Assembly: GCA_963846715.1 (NCBI GenBank)
Contig: CAWJXA010000008.1
Location: 124,001 to 188,000 of the forward strand
Length of the DNA: 64,000 nucleotides
DNA from: Bog-257 sp963846715
Lineage (GTDB): Bacteria; Acidobacteriota; Terriglobia; Terriglobales; Acidobacteriaceae
Direction of reading: 5' to 3'
The notes below the pieces were generated by a model that was not told the origin of the DNA, made no database searches, and saw only the letters and a program-made list of their open reading frames with translations. A program made the position numbers and the translations under genes. Below are positions 27,359-35,405 of this stretch, piece by piece. How positions within the stretch are numbered: position 1 is the first letter of the stretch; the number at the start of each line of letters is the position of its first letter.

Positions 27359-29356
27359 TCAGACCCCCCATTTCAGGATGGCGCCTCGGTCGTTGCTCCC
27401 CGCCGTACGGCCGTAGCCGACCACGAATTCGCCGCCGAGCTTGCCGAACGCCACCGACGTCGCGCCCCGGTGATCGCCCCAATGCACGCCCGCGGTCCCC
27501 CAGACCCCCAAGGTCCAGAGGCCCTCGTTATTCTTGATGAGTTTGTAGCAGAAGACTTCGTCGTTTTCTCCTCCGGTTCGCGATACACACACGACGCCTT
27601 CGCCATTCACCATGCCGAACGCAATGCCGGTAACGCCGCGGTTAAGTCCCCAGTCCTCCCCGCCGGCCACGAGCAGCTCAAGCCCGTTTCCTCCCCACTT
27701 GTAGATTTCGAAACGCGAATTTTCTCCGGCCGATCGGCCGACGCCGACCACCCAATGCTCACCAAGGAAACCAAAGGCGATCGCAGTCGCGCTCCTGTTC
27801 GCACCCCATTGCTCGCCCCCCGACGCCATGAGGTTCAAGCTGCTGCCGTCCCACGAATAAATCCCAAACCGCGGGTTTTTTGACTCTCCACCTGAGCGCC
27901 CTACTGCGACGACCTCCTGGCCGTTTAGGATGCCGAACGCGATCGATGTGGCCCCGCGGTTATTGCCCCAATCTCCTCCGCCACTGGCGAGAAGTTCGAG
28001 ACGATCGAAGCCCTTCGCCCAGCTGTAAATTTCAAACCGGTCGTCGCTTCCCTGGCTCCGTGCGACGCCCATCACGAGCGTTTCTGCCAGCACACCGAAG
28101 GCAATCGAAGTCGCGCTCCTGTTCGCACCCCACTGCTCGCCCCCCGACGCCATGAGGTTCAAGCTGCTGCCGTCCCACGAATAAATCCCAAACCGCGAGT
28201 ATTTTGACTCTCCACCTGAGCGCCCTACTGCGACGACCTCCTGGCCGTTTAGGATGCCGAACGCGATCGATGTGGCCCCGCGGTTATTGCCCCAATCTCC
28301 TCCGCCGCTGGCGAGGAGTTTGAGGCTTGGTTGCGGGCTGTCGGCCCAGCAGAAAATTTCGAACCGGTCGTTATCTCCCTGGCTCCGTGCGACTCCGATG
28401 CAGTCCTCGCCACCGATGCGTCCGAAGGCCACCGCCGAGCACTCTCGCGAGTCTCCCCATGACGAACCGAACGTCGCCATGGTCTCCAGTTCCTGGTAGT
28501 AGCCGTCGTTGCCGTCGTCCTTCCATGAGCGCTGCTGGCTCGGTCCTTCGGGCGAATGCTCGGACGTGCCGAAATCCCCATCAAACCCAAGCCAGACAGC
28601 ATCGACGAAGTCGGGGCAGAGGATCTTGTCGACTGAGACAAGCTCGACCGGGGGTAGCCAAGCTTCTCCGCCGCTGCAATAGTCATTGGCGAATACATCC
28701 GCCGCCACCCACCGATACTGCACGCCAGGGCATTCGTAGTCCGCGTGAGAGTGCCACGCGGAGAATGTCACGGGCTTGATCCCGTCCAGCGTGAAGTGGC
28801 CGCGTTCCGGCTTCGAAGTCGGATTCTGCTTCATGAGCCATTTGCCTTCGCCGCCATGTGCGGCGAAGTATACCGCCTCTACCTTGCTGTTCGGCAGGTC
28901 CGCCCAATTCGAAACCCGAACCGTGATGTGCTCCCAGTCCCCCTCGTGTGCTCCGCTGAGGCTCACCGGCAAGATCACCCCGCCAATCTTGCCGTTGTAC
29001 GCGTAGCAGAACCAGTATTGAATATCGATCCAGTCCCGAGCGATCCCGGGCGAGCGCCGAATGTGGGCGTAGATCTTAGCGGAGCCAAGATCGCCCAATC
29101 GCACGGACTCGTCATGGGGCTGCAGATAGGAGGTCGAGGTGCTTGTCTGACCTTCTACAAGTTGTTCGAGCGATGGCGAGTTGATGACTGCATGGTGGTT
29201 CCCGTCGTTCACATACAACGTGCAGTTCTTTGCGTACCACTCCACAGAAGAAGGGTGGTATTGGTCTACATAGGGTTCGGTCCGTGATAAGTAAACGATA
29301 GGACTGAACCAGCCAGCCAGAGCCGCGAAGTCACTGGGCGTGAGATCTCGATCCAC
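27359..29356 (-). CDS. Vps62-like domain fused to a seven-repeat beta-propeller
   Basis: A 665-residue protein without a signal peptide. GTG at 29356 is chosen because AAGGAGG lies six bases upstream. Residues about 1-270 resemble the Vps62-type domain (LAGWFSPIVYLSRTEPY, SGAHEGDWEHITVRV, VYFAAHGGEGKW, WHSHADYECPG). The rest is seven repeats of about 50 residues with the pattern GGxxWGxNRGATSIAFG, VVAVGRSGGES and RFxIYSW, predicting a seven-bladed propeller. Repeats 2-3 and 4-5 are nearly identical at DNA level with a 324-bp period, so a two-blade unit was duplicated recently. Function unknown; carbohydrate or membrane binding is possible. Confidence 0.7.
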   Translation of the reverse strand: MDRDLTPSDFAALAGWFSPIVYLSRTEPYVDQYHPSSVEWYAKNCTLYVNDGNHHAVINSPSLEQLVEGQTSTSTSYLQPHDESVRLGDLGSAKIYAHIRRSPGIARDWIDIQYWFCYAYNGKIGGVILPVSLSGAHEGDWEHITVRVSNWADLPNSKVEAVYFAAHGGEGKWLMKQNPTSKPERGHFTLDGIKPVTFSAWHSHADYECPGVQYRWVAADVFANDYCSGGEAWLPPVELVSVDKILCPDFVDAVWLGFDGDFGTSEHSPEGPSQQRSWKDDGNDGYYQELETMATFGSSWGDSRECSAVAFGRIGGEDCIGVARSQGDNDRFEIFCWADSPQPSLKLLASGGGDWGNNRGATSIAFGILNGQEVVAVGRSGGESKYSRFGIYSWDGSSLNLMASGGEQWGANRSATSIAFGVLAETLVMGVARSQGSDDRFEIYSWAKGFDRLELLASGGGDWGNNRGATSIAFGILNGQEVVAVGRSGGESKNPRFGIYSWDGSSLNLMASGGEQWGANRSATAIAFGFLGEHWVVGVGRSAGENSRFEIYKWGGNGLELLVAGGEDWGLNRGVTGIAFGMVNGEGVVCVSRTGGENDEVFCYKLIKNNEGLWTLGVWGTAGVHWGDHRGATSVAFGKLGGEFVVGYGRTAGSNDRGAILKWGV

Positions 29357-29481
29357 GTTACCCTCCTTATGAGTGTTCACAATTCCTGGTTTGGCGACGA
29401 AATTCGCCTATTATGCGCCCGCGAATCCTGCTGGTCAACCGAGAAGTTACATCTGGTCGGCCCTATTTTTCGCCCACCCAG

Positions 29482-29597
29482 CACTCCGGCTGCCGGGTGC
29501 TATAAAAGGGGATGTCAAGAGAAAATACTTCTCCCTCGACTGGAGGAAGGGGTAGTTCTTTGACATCCCCTTTTATAGAACTCGGCGCCCGGAGTGG
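29482..29597. repeat. Perfect-armed hairpin element of about 116 bp
   Basis: CTATAAAAGGGGATGTCAA (29500-29518) is mirrored exactly by TTGACATCCCCTTTTATAG about 40 bases later. The pairing continues outward imperfectly (cactccgg..ccgggtg against cgcccggagtgg), and the centre holds a smaller ctccctc/gaggaaggg stem. It is either a MITE or a structured RNA. It lies between the Vps62-like gene and the abrB relic. Confidence 0.7.
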
Positions 29598-29632
29598 GGG
29601 CATCCGGCGTTCGGGAATCGCCTCGACCTTGG

Positions 29633-29803
29633 TTACCGCCTGTGCCTCAGCTTGCTCACAACTCTCGCGAACCCCTGCATGGCGGCGTCGAGCTGGCGAC
29701 CTTGCTTCCTGGCTTGCTTGACCATGTCGTCGAAGAACTGCCACGGTGGCTCCTGCAGGCGGTGAAGCACGACAGTGTCCTTTCTCGCGATGACAAGGAA
29801 CGC
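29633..29803 (-). pseudogene. abrB-type antitoxin relic lacking its DNA-binding domain
   Basis: Encodes FLVIARKDTVVLHRLQEPPW followed by QFFDDMVKQARKQGRQLDAA and a tail ending KLRHRR. This is almost identical to residues 33-87 of the intact AbrB-like protein at 33670-33933. The AbrB swapped-hairpin domain is missing: the copy begins inside a gggtgcccc hairpin repeat (29805-29841), which marks the breakpoint. Confidence 0.85.
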
Positions 29804-29804
29804 C

Positions 29805-29841
29805 GGGTGCCCCACTCATTCGCGGGTTTCGAATGAGTGGG
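29805..29841. repeat. GGGTGCCCC-type hairpin repeat
   Basis: gggtgccccactcattcg, a seven-base loop, then cgaatgagtggg. An inverted copy lies at 30121-30157 and another direct copy at 48793-48830. It truncates the abrB relic exactly. Confidence 0.75.
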
Positions 29842-29906
29842 ACCGCGAGGCGGAACACGTTATCCTGAGCGGTGATTCCTGACAATTCAGTTTTACCAGG
29901 ATTGCC

Positions 29907-30076
29907 TTGTATCAGGGCACCCTTCGGCTGCGCTCAGGGCAGGCTATTTCAGACGTGCCGAAAGTGCGGTTTGAGACTTGGGCTTTAGCCCCTGCATCCC
30001 TGCGGTTTGCAGGGGCTAAAGCCCTGATCGTGAGATTGCGCTGGTTGGCACGACTAAAGGTCGTGCCCTGATACAA
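29907..30076. repeat. MITE-like element with TTGTATCAGGGC ends
   Basis: It starts ttgtatcagggca and ends gtcgtgccctgatacaa. Inside are an inverted pair gggctttagcccctgca / tgcaggggctaaagccc and the hairpin ggcacgactaaaggtcgtgcc near 30047-30067. The ends match those of the longer element at 9852-10167. Confidence 0.75.
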
Positions 30077-30120
30077 ACAGGTCGACTGGTGATAGGACAT
30101 CCGAACGCTGACTCGCGGAA

Positions 30121-30157
30121 CCCACTCATTCGAACCCCGCGAATGAGTGGGGCACCC
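30121..30157. repeat. GGGTGCCCC-type hairpin repeat, inverted copy
   Basis: cccactcattcg, loop aaccccg, cgaatgagtgg then ggcacc: the reverse complement of the copy at 29805-29841. The two copies face each other around the 29907-30076 element. Confidence 0.7.
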
Positions 30158-30218
30158 TGCGGTTTGCCCTTCCTAAGCAGTTTTCCAACAAATGCATCGG
30201 ATGGCCATTACGCGACGC

Positions 30219-32054
30219 TTAACTCAGGCGCGCCGCCAGGATGTCCCCGGCGCGATCGGCAACCGCCATGATTGTTCCAACCGGGTGCGCGGGCACAATT
30301 GTCGGGATCAGCGATGCATCCACGACAGCCACGTTACTCGTTCCGCGCACGATGAGGGTCGCGGGATCGACACCGCCGGTGCCCTCGCTGAGGGCAACCG
30401 TGCCGCCATAGTGGTTTATGATCAGCCGGTTAAAGTACACGCCGTCAACCGGCGCTGGCCCGGTAACGTACGTCCGGATGTCGGCCATGGAGTTCGGATT
30501 CAGCTTAGGATGACTTGCGCCGCCGGGACCGAACACAATCTTCAATCCCGGATCTTTGGCAAATAGCTGGATCATATCGAAGACAGCCTGCGTCATCAGT
30601 GTGGTGTCGGCTTGGCCATCCGGCGTATCGGGCAGATAGATACTCGGGTAGTTGACGTTGCCCTTGGCATCGAGAGTGATCAATCCTCGCGCCTGGGGAC
30701 TAAGCAACATCAGGAATGCCGAAAAGGTCCTGGGTCCGTAGTAGGGTCCGCCCGGTGTCCCGGCCCCATTAGGGTTGAGAAAGATCTCCACGTTAGGGAC
30801 ATCGCTTCCCAGTTCGTAGTTCAGGATTGATACCGGCTGATACTGCGCGTACGGACCACGGCCGCCATCAAGGTAATGCTGAAGGTCCGTGCCGTTTCCG
30901 TCGTAGTCACCGTAGTTGTAAGCCTGGTACGGCACAGGCCCGTCGTAGCTGTACGTAACCATTGTCATTACATGGTCGTACAATCCGACACCCACCGATG
31001 GGTTGTCGATGGAGAAGGCAGCGGGCGATTGACCGGGAAAAATCTCGGACTCGCGGCCGCGCGGGCCGACTCCACTCAGCAGCAGTAGTCTTGGAGTGAC
31101 AAGCGCTCCCGCTGCCATGATCAGCAGACCGCCCCTATTCAGGCGTGCGGTTCCAGCTGTGCCGGTCTGCGACTGATCCAGACCGCTGCGCTGGTTGTAG
31201 TGCACTGCAACCGCTTCTCCGTCACTAAAGTCAATCTGCGTAACCTTGCTGTACATCAGGACTTCGAGATTGGAAACGGGGCTGCCTCCCGGATCGACCG
31301 CCTCGAAATAGCCAGTGAGCGGTCCGGCGCGTCGGCCATCAGCGGCGGCAACGTACGGACGACTATAGATACCTGGGCCATCAAACGGCTGACTGGTATC
31401 GCCCTCGATCCAGCCATTGCCGGCATACAGAGGATGAATAATCTGCGCCGGACCGGTATTCTGCGGAAGACCGTCGGTAGAAGGCGTATTGGTGACCGGA
31501 ATCCTTTGCCGCACACCATCGAAGTAAGGAGCCATGTCTGACCAATGCCAGCCCGCCGGCCAACTGCGATCGAAGATCTGCGACGGATTGGTCTGGAACA
31601 GCATGCCGTTGAACATGCTGTTGCCGCCCAGCCCGATGCCCTGAAAGGTAAATCCAGTTTCCCTAAGCTGATAGGGCGCCCCAAGCGGTTGAAATGCCAT
31701 TTGCGAGTACTCGCCTGGCACATCGAAGATGGTGACATCACTGCGTCCTGCGGGCAGCCACGGCACCAGAGCAGTGCCTCCAATGGCTGCTGAAGTCGGG
31801 CCTCCCGCCTCGATGATGAGGATCCGCTTGCCGCCACCGCTGGCGACTCGCAGCTTCGAGGCTACGATCGCACCTGCCGTACCGCCACCCACAATGATCG
31901 CGTCGTAACCATCGAGAGGCGGGTTGACGACACTGCCGCCGCAACCGAGCAGTCCAGTCAACGGCGAGGCGACAGCCAAGGTCAGCCCGGTTTGAGCCAC
32001 TTGACGGCAAAAGTCTCGACGGCTGACTCGTGACACAGGAAGACCTTTCTTCAT
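30219..32054 (-). CDS. Tat-exported GMC-family oxidoreductase
   Basis: A 611-residue protein. Start at 32054 gives MKKGLPVSRVSRRDFCRQVA, a twin-arginine signal, then a lipobox-like LLGCGGS. FAD-binding DAIIVGGGTAGAIVASKL follows, then the GMC block GIGLGGNSMFNGMLF, and MAAGALVTPRLLLLSGVGPR. The C-terminal HYGGTVALSEGTGGVDPATL and IVPAHPVGTIMAVADRAGDI contain the usual His. GMC enzymes oxidise alcohols or sugars; the substrate is unknown. It would act in the periplasm, perhaps lipid-anchored. No partner cytochrome is encoded next to it. Confidence 0.88.
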   Translation of the reverse strand: MKKGLPVSRVSRRDFCRQVAQTGLTLAVASPLTGLLGCGGSVVNPPLDGYDAIIVGGGTAGAIVASKLRVASGGGKRILIIEAGGPTSAAIGGTALVPWLPAGRSDVTIFDVPGEYSQMAFQPLGAPYQLRETGFTFQGIGLGGNSMFNGMLFQTNPSQIFDRSWPAGWHWSDMAPYFDGVRQRIPVTNTPSTDGLPQNTGPAQIIHPLYAGNGWIEGDTSQPFDGPGIYSRPYVAAADGRRAGPLTGYFEAVDPGGSPVSNLEVLMYSKVTQIDFSDGEAVAVHYNQRSGLDQSQTGTAGTARLNRGGLLIMAAGALVTPRLLLLSGVGPRGRESEIFPGQSPAAFSIDNPSVGVGLYDHVMTMVTYSYDGPVPYQAYNYGDYDGNGTDLQHYLDGGRGPYAQYQPVSILNYELGSDVPNVEIFLNPNGAGTPGGPYYGPRTFSAFLMLLSPQARGLITLDAKGNVNYPSIYLPDTPDGQADTTLMTQAVFDMIQLFAKDPGLKIVFGPGGASHPKLNPNSMADIRTYVTGPAPVDGVYFNRLIINHYGGTVALSEGTGGVDPATLIVRGTSNVAVVDASLIPTIVPAHPVGTIMAVADRAGDILAARLS

Positions 32055-32375
32055 CAATTCCAAGTCGCTGTCATAGTCTACTTTGCCCGGGCAGACAGCA
32101 AGTAAAAACCGATACAAGGGGTGGTTTGAACCAAGCACCACGGGCTCCGGCGGGTGGCCCAGGCAAGAACTCTGCTAAGCAAATGAACATCGGGTGCCCC
32201 ATCCAACCTTCTTTTGGTTGGGTGGGGATTTTGACATTCACTTAGAGGGGGGAGTGGTTGGCTTGCAAAACAGCCATCGCGCATCCCGCAAAACCCCCGC
32301 CCAAGCAACCCCGGCTTGGATGGGGCACCCTCAGGATGGTAGGCTGGGCCATTCACGAAGTGTGGGGTGGATGGA
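32055..32375. other. Intergenic space with GGGTGCCCC hairpin
   Basis: No gene seen. A hairpin gggtgccccatccaacc / ggttgggtgggg lies at 32192-32230, and an inverted half copy (ggatggggcacc) at about 32317-32328. The promoters of the divergent GMC and GloVer-type genes must lie here, but none was clear. Confidence 0.5.
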
Positions 32376-33638
32376 ATGGCACAGTTAACGACGATTCCGT
32401 CAAGGAAGTTGCGCAAGGCAATGGGCAGCTTTTTTTGCATTGTGATTTCAGCCACGCTCTTACTTGTTCCTGCGGCACAGGCGCAGAGCTATAGCATTGT
32501 GCACTCGTTTACCGGCGGAGGCGATGGCGGGTACCCGTACTTCGGATTGACCAAGGACGGCGCCGGCAACTTCTATGGCGCGGTGAATTATGGCGGCATC
32601 TACGGTAACGGTCTCATTTACAAGCTGTCGCGTGTGGGTAGCACGTGGCTGATAATACCGCTCTACAGCTTCAAGGGCGGCGACGATGGAGCGGCTCCGT
32701 ATGCCAGTCCCATTTTCGGGCCCGACGGCGCTCTCTACGGCACCACCAGCACCGGCGGCAGTAGTGGTTACTACGACGGAACTGTCTACCGGCTCACGCC
32801 GCCCGCTTCCCCGTGCACAAACGCGCTTTGCGAATGGAGCGAGACGGTTCTCTACCGCGCCGCTAGCGATCAGGGCTGCGGTGTAACCGGCCAGCCGGCA
32901 TTCGACCGGGCGGGTAATCTATACGGCACCGTTGGAGGATGCGGCGCGCACCAGGGCGGTTATGTGTTCCAGCTAAGCCCGAGTGGGGGCGGCTGGACCA
33001 GCCAGGTGCTGTATGCGTTCAACCCCATCGACAGCAACGATTGCAACGCCCCCCTAGGCGGAGTGGTGTTGGACGCCGCCGGTAACCTCTTCGGAACAGC
33101 CGATACCGGCTGCGTGGGAAATAATGGCGGGGTATGGGAGGTGACTCAAACACCTTCCGGCTGGACAGAAATCATTGTCCATTCCTTCGACAATCGTCGA
33201 GACGGCAACAACTCGACGGCTGGACTTACGCCTGACGGCCACGGCAATTTCTTTGGCACGACGGTGGATCTGGGTCCGAGCGGCGGCGGCACCGTATTCG
33301 AGTTGACGCCGTTGGGACAGGTCTGGACCTTTTCTGTCGTTCATGCGTTTAGCGACCAAGACCAAAACGGTCGGTTCTTAAATGCCCCGGTGAGCCTGGA
33401 TGCCGCCGGTAACGTTTACGGCACCACGGTGGGCTGCCTCGGTTATCGCGGCACCGTCTTCGAGCTGATACCGTCGGGCCAAGGATGGACCGCAACCGTG
33501 CTCTACCGCTTTACGGGTGGTGCGGACGGCGGCGACCCCGAGAGCAATGTCGTTATGGACGCGAGCGGCAACCTTTACGGCACGGCGAGCGATGACGGAG
33601 CCCACAACGTAGGAGTCATCTGGCAGATCACGCCGTAA
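32376..33638 (+). CDS. Secreted GloVer-repeat (TIGR03803-type) protein
   Basis: A 420-residue protein with a signal peptide ending near AAQAQS. It consists of about eight repeats of the Gloeobacter/Verrucomicrobia type: SIVHSFTGGGDGGYPYFGL, then DGAGNFYGAVNYGG, with the same pattern recurring as DAAGNVYGTT and DASGNLYGTAS. These form an extracellular beta-propeller of unknown function that is common in Acidobacteriota and Verrucomicrobiota. ATG at 32376 is preferred to the GTG nine bases upstream. No sorting tail is seen, so the protein may be released. Confidence 0.85.
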   Translation: MAQLTTIPSRKLRKAMGSFFCIVISATLLLVPAAQAQSYSIVHSFTGGGDGGYPYFGLTKDGAGNFYGAVNYGGIYGNGLIYKLSRVGSTWLIIPLYSFKGGDDGAAPYASPIFGPDGALYGTTSTGGSSGYYDGTVYRLTPPASPCTNALCEWSETVLYRAASDQGCGVTGQPAFDRAGNLYGTVGGCGAHQGGYVFQLSPSGGGWTSQVLYAFNPIDSNDCNAPLGGVVLDAAGNLFGTADTGCVGNNGGVWEVTQTPSGWTEIIVHSFDNRRDGNNSTAGLTPDGHGNFFGTTVDLGPSGGGTVFELTPLGQVWTFSVVHAFSDQDQNGRFLNAPVSLDAAGNVYGTTVGCLGYRGTVFELIPSGQGWTATVLYRFTGGADGGDPESNVVMDASGNLYGTASDDGAHNVGVIWQITP

Positions 33639-33669
33639 GCGTGGTTTCCGGAAACCGCTTCGATCTTCG

Positions 33670-33933
33670 TTACCGCCCGTACCTCAGCTTGTTCACAACT
33701 TTCGCGAACCCCTGCATGGCGGCGTCGAGCTGGCGACCTTGCTTCCTGGCTTGCTTGACCATGTCGTCGAAAAACTGCCACGGCGGCTCCTGCAGGCGGT
33801 AAAGCACGACGGTGTCTTTTCTTGCGATGACCAGGAACGCCGTCCCGGGTTCGATTGCGAGCGCCTTGCGAACAGGACCAGGAATGACAATCTGTCCGCG
33901 GGAAGAGATACGGGTGGTAAAGGGAGTTCTCAT
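33670..33933 (-). CDS. AbrB/MazE-type (SpoVT-AbrB) DNA-binding protein
   Basis: An 87-residue protein. Residues 1-45 are an AbrB swapped-hairpin domain: TTRISSRGQIVIPGPVRKAL then EPGTAFLV. The tail PWQFFDDMVKQARKQGRQLD is basic. Such proteins are often antitoxins, but no toxin gene is adjacent, so this is an orphan regulator or lost its partner. The region upstream of its start contains aagtttcctacttttgaaag and tcttacttataag, AT-rich sequences suited to autoregulation. A 3' copy of the gene lies at 29633-29803. Confidence 0.82.
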   Translation of the reverse strand: MRTPFTTRISSRGQIVIPGPVRKALAIEPGTAFLVIARKDTVVLYRLQEPPWQFFDDMVKQARKQGRQLDAAMQGFAKVVNKLRYGR

Positions 33934-34313
33934 AGTACCTCGGTATAAGTTTCCTACTTTTGAAAGACGTAAGTAAAGTAAGATTTTGGCCAGTGTCTTA
34001 CTTATAAGAAAATTGCAGGTTATGCGGGGCCCAGGTCACGCGGCGGCCTGAAAATGCGACCATTCACTTCATTCCTGCGCCTCGATTCCGGCTAATTTGG
34101 ACAGCAGTGAAAAAAATGGAGTAGCTGTCGATTTTTGGTCTCCCGAACGACTATCGGGATAACAGAACGATGAGCTACGTTACTGTCTGAGCCCAGAGCA
34201 GGCTGCTGAAAGAGTCGAAAGGCGGATCCTTTGCGGGCTGAAGCCCGCTCGAAGTTACAAAAATAAATGACTTATCGGCACGACTGAAGTCGTGCCCTGA
34301 CACAAACCATGCG
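33934..34313. other. Intergenic space with orphan TGTCGA promoter-like site and hairpins
   Basis: TGTCGA at 34126-34131, then 16 bases and CGACTATC at 34148, preceded by atggagtagc. This is the same layout as upstream of the YCII gene, but no plus-strand gene follows. Further on are hairpins gcgggCTGAAgcccgc (34233-34248) and ggcacgaCTGAAGtcgtgcc (34277-34296). No gene seen. Confidence 0.45.
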
Positions 34314-35135
34314 CTAATCCAGTTTTTCAGCAACCTCTGAAGTCGTGCCCTGACTGCACGCGAGCGGGACATCCATCTGGTAGAACTTGAAGGTATTCTC
34401 CTCGCCTGGTTTTTCGGCGGCCACCAGCCGGTAACGATCCAGAACATCGGTAATGAAGGCGGCCTTCTCTTCGGACGGCAGGAATTTCGTCCACTCCACG
34501 AAAGTCACCGAGCCGAAGGCCTCGAATGCGGCGCGCGATTTGAAGTCCCAAGCCTGGTCCTCGGTGTGAATGCGGCGCACCTGAAAGCCAGTCTGCTCGG
34601 CCAATTCCCCGTACTGCTCGGGCGTGAGGTGAAGATAGGGATCGTGAAACTGCTGAAAGTAGGGGCTCCATCTCGGGGAAATACGCGTCTCTTCCAGCAC
34701 ATTTTCCAGACTCTTGCGTTCGCCGGCGGGGACCAGGCGCAGTTGCGCCATCGCATCGGGCTTCATGGCCGAACGAATGCTGCGCAGGGCCTCACCTTGC
34801 TCGGGTATCCAATGCAGCGCATTGAAGGAAACTACCAGGTCAAATTCTTCACGAAACGGCAGCTGGCGAATGTCACCCGTCTGGAAGCGAAGATTACGAT
34901 GGGCGGAGCCGAACTGCTCCGAGGCGAAAGCGACCATCTCTGCGGAGGCATCGACGCCCACAACGCTCCCGTCAGGAACGCGCGCAGCAATCTCCGCTGT
35001 GACCTTGCCATTGCCGCATCCCAGGTCCAGCACCCGCTCTCGCCCCGCGAGATGGAGAAGCGACAGCACTTGGGCAGCCATGGCTTCCTGAAGCGTGGCT
35101 ACCTTGGCGTACCCCGGAGCATTCCACTCGGTCAT
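34314..35135 (-). CDS. Trans-aconitate-methyltransferase-like SAM methyltransferase
   Basis: A 273-residue class-I methyltransferase. SAM-binding motif I is VLDLGCGNGKVTAEIA, with motif II VVGVDASAEMVAFA and motif IV DLVVSFNALHWIPEQGEAL. YLHLTPEQYGELAEQTGFQV is typical of Tam-like proteins that methylate small carboxylic acids. The ATG at 35135 overlaps by four bases the stop of a 22-codon leader derived from selB, so translation is probably coupled to it. The last about 13 codons (SQGTTSEVAEKLD) are read from a REP-type hairpin repeat that supplies the stop codon, so the native C-terminus was replaced. Confidence 0.85.
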   Translation of the reverse strand: MTEWNAPGYAKVATLQEAMAAQVLSLLHLAGRERVLDLGCGNGKVTAEIAARVPDGSVVGVDASAEMVAFASEQFGSAHRNLRFQTGDIRQLPFREEFDLVVSFNALHWIPEQGEALRSIRSAMKPDAMAQLRLVPAGERKSLENVLEETRISPRWSPYFQQFHDPYLHLTPEQYGELAEQTGFQVRRIHTEDQAWDFKSRAAFEAFGSVTFVEWTKFLPSEEKAAFITDVLDRYRLVAAEKPGEENTFKFYQMDVPLACSQGTTSEVAEKLD

Positions 35136-35217
35136 CTCTTTACCAGCGCGCTGTGGCCGTGCTCCAAACCACTCGCAGCCCCGACAATAACGGATTTCAT
35201 GGCAGACAGTGTACCGT
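35132..35217 (-). pseudogene. selB 5' shard (promoter plus first codons) acting as leader
   Basis: From ATG at 35200 it encodes MKSVIVGAASGLEHGHSALV, then KR and TGA. The SelB start reads MKSVIVGTAGHIDHGKSALV. The 17 bases before the ATG (aaacggtacactgtctg) are also those before selB, including the tacact -10 candidate. P-loop Lys is changed to His, so the piece is not functional as GTPase. Its TGA overlaps the methyltransferase ATG (ATGA). Confidence 0.8.
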
Positions 35218-35405
35218 TTCCGAGGAAGTGCTTCCGTCATCGGGTGCCTTCGCGTCAGGTAAATGACGCTGCGCACGGGCTACAGCGACTTCGTTGGTGG
35301 TTTCCGCATCTAGGAAGGTGTCCCGCACGCTCGCTGGCGCGAACAGCAGCATGCCAGCGCAGTATCGTAACCGGCCATTTTTACGGATTCCTAAAAGGAG
35401 CAGCA

